From positions 1 to 64,000 of the forward strand of contig DAOTCE010000012.1 of NCBI GenBank assembly GCA_035452965.1: a stretch of DNA of 64,000 nucleotides, given 5' to 3'. Made by a program: the position numbers and the translations under genes. Position 1 is the stretch's first letter. The number at the start of each line of letters is the position of its first letter. Positions 60,981 to 64,000 of this stretch are shown piece by piece. The stretch is from Candidatus Paceibacterota bacterium. GTDB taxonomy: Bacteria > Verrucomicrobiota > Verrucomicrobiia > Limisphaerales > UBA8199. Below the pieces are notes generated by a model. It was not told the DNA's origin and made no database searches. It worked only from the letters and a program-made list of their open reading frames with translations.

Positions 60981-61083
60981 CAGCCGCAACGGGCGCCGGG
61001 GCGCCGAACCTGTTCAGCCTTGCGCCCCTTGCCGAGGGACAGGTTGCCGGCGCGGCGCGCCCGCGTTCGGTCACGCCCGCAAG

Positions 61084-61848
61084 TTGAGGGTGCTGGGCCC
61101 CATCGTCGGGTTCCTCATCTTAGCCGCGGAGCGGGCTGTTGCGGGCACTTGGGATGGCGGCGGCACCAATAACAACTGGACCACCGCCACCAATTGGGTC
61201 GGCGACGTAGCCCCCGCCCCGGGCGATGACCTGGTGTTCGCCCCCGGGGCGGCACGGCTTTCCCCCTACAACAGTTCCCCCGCCGGCACGACATTCAACG
61301 CGATCATCTCCTCGGACGGGGCCTATATGCTGGATGGCAATGCCATCGCCCTCAACGCCGGGATCCTCGCCACGAACGGCGCGAACACCTGGCTGATGAA
61401 CTCAGTCACGCTGAACTCCAACCAGTCGTTCACAGTGAACTTTGGCAGCGGCCACGACCAACTCAATGTCACCGGCGCGGTGGATCTGGCCTCCGCCACG
61501 CTCAACGCCTCGCTCGGATTCACGCCCTCCGTCGGCGCCGAGTTCGTCATCATCAACAACGATGGCGCCGACGCGGTCGCGGGCGCCTTCGCCGGGCTGC
61601 CGGAGGGCGATTATCTGCCGATCGGCGGCGCGAGCCTCCGCATCACCTACGCCGGCGGCGCTGGCCACAACGACGTGGTGCTGCTCCGCACCAACGCGCC
61701 GCCCGCCAGCATCCACTCCGTCACGCGGCTGGGCGGCGGGCAGATCCAGTTCCAGGGCCTGGGCGGGTCCAACCTGGACGACCCTCACGCCCCCGGCTCC
61801 GAGTCTGGGCACGAACCACGCGCTTACCAATGTCGTTGGCGAGCATAA
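61084..61848 (+). CDS. Small secreted beta-repeat protein with a probably shifted C terminus
   Basis: About 254 residues from TTG 61084, or GTG 61090, giving the signal peptide VLGPIVGFLILAAERAVA. The mature protein begins GTWDGGGTNNNWTTATNW, an opening common to autotransporter-like repeat proteins of this phylum, and continues as one or two beta-rich repeats. The frame ends in an unnatural tail (DDPHAPGSESGHEPRAYQ). Another frame continues to 61873 and reads SLGTNHALTNVVGEHKSYRLINP, exactly the type of tail expected. A one-base shift near 61760-61790 is therefore likely: either a genuine mutation or an error in the sequence. Confidence 0.6.
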   Translation: MRVLGPIVGFLILAAERAVAGTWDGGGTNNNWTTATNWVGDVAPAPGDDLVFAPGAARLSPYNSSPAGTTFNAIISSDGAYMLDGNAIALNAGILATNGANTWLMNSVTLNSNQSFTVNFGSGHDQLNVTGAVDLASATLNASLGFTPSVGAEFVIINNDGADAVAGAFAGLPEGDYLPIGGASLRITYAGGAGHNDVVLLRTNAPPASIHSVTRLGGGQIQFQGLGGSNLDDPHAPGSESGHEPRAYQCRWRA

Positions 61849-61973
61849 GTCTTACCGCCTCATCAATCCATAAACCGAATCAGTCCCCGTATCATGAACT
61901 CACCACCAATCCCCACCAACAGTGGACCATCGAGCAAAAGCTATGACCTGACGGCAGGAGAGGAGGCAGGGCT

Positions 61974-64000
61974 ATGAAAAAGCTATGCCTGTTGTTGTTG
62001 TTAAAGGTCAAGTTCGCCCGTGCGGATGGGGGACCCGGCAACGCGCTGCTCTTCGCTCATACGGTTCACTCCGTTTCCGTGCCGCACGCCATTGCGCTTA
62101 ACGCGTATCCGTTTACGGTCACGGCCTGGTTTCAGTGGGAGATCCCTGAGGACACGCTGTTGGTCCGAAAATACGACGGTGCTTTCAACGGCTGGCGGAT
62201 TCGAATCGTCAACGAGCGGCTTTACGCTTCGTATTTTGCCAGCAGCACAAACTTCGTCTCGGAAGGCGCCTTCGGCCTCGACGGCGGATTCGTGGGCGAT
62301 CCTGACTGGCATCACTTCGCCTTCACGGTGGATGCCAACGGCGGGAAGGTGTATCTGGACGGTGTCCTCACGGCGTCCGGCGCGTGGTCGGGCACGCCGG
62401 CTGCGGCAACCACGAGCCACAACCTGATTCTGTGCGGCTCCGATCTGCCCGTAATAGGCAACCTTCGGCTGGATGAGGTAAGCTTGTGGAATACGGCGTT
62501 GAGCCAGGCCCAGATTCAGTCGAATAAAAATCGCAGCCTGGCCGGGAACGAACCGGGGTTGGTGGCCTATTATCGCTGCGATGAAACCAACGGCTCCAGC
62601 ACCCTGGGTGACAGCGCGCCGGCGGGTGGGTTGAACCACGGCTCGTTCACGCCGTTCACCGTGCTGTTCGGGCAGTCGCAAGTTTTCCCGTTTACGCCCT
62701 TTGTGGAGACGCTCCCTGCGACCGCCGTCAGTGCGGACAACGCGACGTTGAACGGCGTGGCCAACCCGGCGGGCACGAACACCAGCGCGTGGTTCGAGTG
62801 GGGCGCGACGACCAATTATGGCAGCACCACGGCCCCGCAGCCGGTCGGCAGCGGGATGGGAAACGTGAACTTCAATCAGGTCCTGGGCGGGCTCTCGGGC
62901 GGTGTGGTGTGCCATTTCCGAGCCGCGGCCTCCAACGCCCTGGGCGTGGCGTTGGGCGTTGATCAAAGTTTCAGCGTTCCACTCTTCACCCCGGTCAACT
63001 TCAATTTCGCCCAACTGCATCGCGGATCGTTGGCCTGGGGCGACCATGACAACGACGGGTTTCTCGATCTCCTGATAACGGGCCTGGACGACAGCCCGTA
63101 CACAGTTCTTTTTCGATACACGGGGACCAACTTCGCCCCGGTGCTTACACCGTTCCCCGGCGTCACGGGCGATACCCGAAACGGCGCTGCCGCCTGGGGC
63201 GACTTCGACAACGACGGGCGATTGGACGTCGCGTTAAGCGGCTCCACGCATCCGAGCGTACTCAGCTTGGTCGGCCAGGTCTGGCGCAACTACGGGTTGG
63301 GCTTTTCGAACATTCAGGCCGGCATCTCGGGTGCCGTCAGCGGATCCTTGGCATGGGGAGATTATAATAATGACGGGCGCTCGGACCTTCTGATGGCGGG
63401 ATATCCCGTGGGATGCGCGATTTGGAACAATTCCCCTTTCGGGTTTGCGGTTGCGTATGCGGGGATCGATTATGTCTATGACGGAGCGGCGCGGTGGGGT
63501 GACTACGACAACGACGGACGGCTGGACATTCTGGCGGCAGGTCTGGGCGGCGCCAAATTGTGGCGGAACACCACCAACGGTTTCATCAACAGCTCCATCC
63601 AACTGCCCCTCGTGAGGGATGCTTCGATTGCCTGGGCTGACTATGACAACGACGGCCGGTTGGATTTCTTTCTCACCGGTTTGGATTACGCCAACAACTG
63701 GCACTCAGAACTATGGCGCAATACGGGCAGCGGTTTCAGCCATGTTCCGACACCAGGACTGCCGGGGGTCTACCACGGCGCGGTGGCCTGGGGCGACTGC
63801 GACAACGACGGCCGCCCCGACCTCCTGCTTACGGGAGCGACCACCACCAATGCCGCCGGCCAACCCAGCGGAAGTGTATCCCAACTGTGGCGAAACACCG
63901 CCGGCGGGTTTGTCAACAGCGGCCTGGATCTTCCCGGCGTCGCCTACAGCGCGGTCGCGTGGGGCGATTACGACAATGACGGAAAACTGGACTTCGGCCT
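61974..64000 (+). CDS. LamG plus FG-GAP/VCBS repeat secreted protein, 3' end cut by window edge
   Basis: The frame is open from ATG 61974 to the end of the window (about 675 residues seen). A strong AGGAGG (61961-61966) sits 7 bases before the start. A short signal-like N terminus (MKKLCLLLLLKVKFARA) leads into a LamG domain (about 22-215; VTAWFQWEIPEDTLLVRKYDG, HHFAFTVDANGGKVYLDGV, LRLDEVSLWN), then an Ig-like part and at least six FG-GAP/VCBS blades with the calcium loops WGDYDNDGRLDI and relatives. Those blades are common in surface adhesins and lyase-associated proteins. The signal peptide is short and its core is interrupted by charged residues. The C-terminal end is outside the window. 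Confidence 0.85.
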   Translation, partial: MKKLCLLLLLKVKFARADGGPGNALLFAHTVHSVSVPHAIALNAYPFTVTAWFQWEIPEDTLLVRKYDGAFNGWRIRIVNERLYASYFASSTNFVSEGAFGLDGGFVGDPDWHHFAFTVDANGGKVYLDGVLTASGAWSGTPAAATTSHNLILCGSDLPVIGNLRLDEVSLWNTALSQAQIQSNKNRSLAGNEPGLVAYYRCDETNGSSTLGDSAPAGGLNHGSFTPFTVLFGQSQVFPFTPFVETLPATAVSADNATLNGVANPAGTNTSAWFEWGATTNYGSTTAPQPVGSGMGNVNFNQVLGGLSGGVVCHFRAAASNALGVALGVDQSFSVPLFTPVNFNFAQLHRGSLAWGDHDNDGFLDLLITGLDDSPYTVLFRYTGTNFAPVLTPFPGVTGDTRNGAAAWGDFDNDGRLDVALSGSTHPSVLSLVGQVWRNYGLGFSNIQAGISGAVSGSLAWGDYNNDGRSDLLMAGYPVGCAIWNNSPFGFAVAYAGIDYVYDGAARWGDYDNDGRLDILAAGLGGAKLWRNTTNGFINSSIQLPLVRDASIAWADYDNDGRLDFFLTGLDYANNWHSELWRNTGSGFSHVPTPGLPGVYHGAVAWGDCDNDGRPDLLLTGATTTNAAGQPSGSVSQLWRNTAGGFVNSGLDLPGVAYSAVAWGDYDNDGKLDFG

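Noticed and set aside
1..64000. tRNA, rRNA, CRISPR arrays and transposase genes
   Set aside because: I looked for tRNA T-loop sequence in the gaps, for regular spaced repeats and for transposase motifs and found none that could be supported. Short structural RNAs could still be missed by eye.

Overview
The window looks like a chromosome segment of a Verrucomicrobiota bacterium, probably of the Pedosphaera/Limisphaera type. The evidence is GC-rich coding sequence, pseudopilins with the FTLIELLVVI leader, very large secreted repeat proteins with Ig-like, LamG, calcium-loop and short 'YxxR' C-terminal tails, an arylsulfatase, DUF4838 and DUF1080 proteins, and palindromic elements that also sit inside genes. 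This is an inference from protein style; no rRNA or other phylogenetic marker gene was seen, and no tRNA, insertion sequence or CRISPR array.

Region 1 (1-12.7 kb) holds a 5'-truncated pseudopilin, then three giant exported proteins that share an unassigned N-terminal domain of about 330 residues. Two of them add a calcineurin-like phosphoesterase domain and flank an exported TPR protein. Region 2 (12.9-17.4 kb) is a likely sugar- or polyol-phosphate catabolic cluster: SorC-type regulator, AraM-like glycerol-1-phosphate dehydrogenase, UhpC/GlpT-type organophosphate transporter and an RpiB-like isomerase. Region 3 (17.4-22.5 kb, minus strand) is the compact operon cimA-valS-inositol monophosphatase. 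Region 4 (22.7-36.2 kb) is mixed: a double alpha/beta hydrolase, a ceramidase-like protein, an FHA-domain remnant, pterin dehydratase, a 2Fe-2S protein, aroE, a prepilin peptidase, aroC, a DUF6485 protein, a beta-lactamase-fold hydrolase and a GHL10 glycosidase-like protein.

Region 5 (36.2-51.7 kb) has a Tat-exported beta-propeller with a companion propeller, a beta-strand-repeat surface protein, a propeller-type histidine kinase with its LuxR-type response regulator, a DUF4838 protein and a sulfatase (together suggestive of sulfated-glycan use), a second pseudopilin, a DUF1080 protein and an SGNH hydrolase. Region 6 (52.3-64 kb) is a run of surface proteins: a repeat stalk carrying a GH25 lysozyme domain, a larger parallel beta-helix/repeat protein, a small protein with a frameshifted tail, and a LamG plus FG-GAP/VCBS-type protein cut by the window end.

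The prepilin peptidase can mature both pseudopilins, and most of the rest is aimed at export and extracellular carbohydrate handling. Non-coding features worth attention are a 65-base element duplicated upstream of cimA and of the GHL10 gene, a palindrome repeated upstream of two other genes, a perfect 22-bp inverted repeat, and at least four composite palindromic elements, two of them inside coding sequence.
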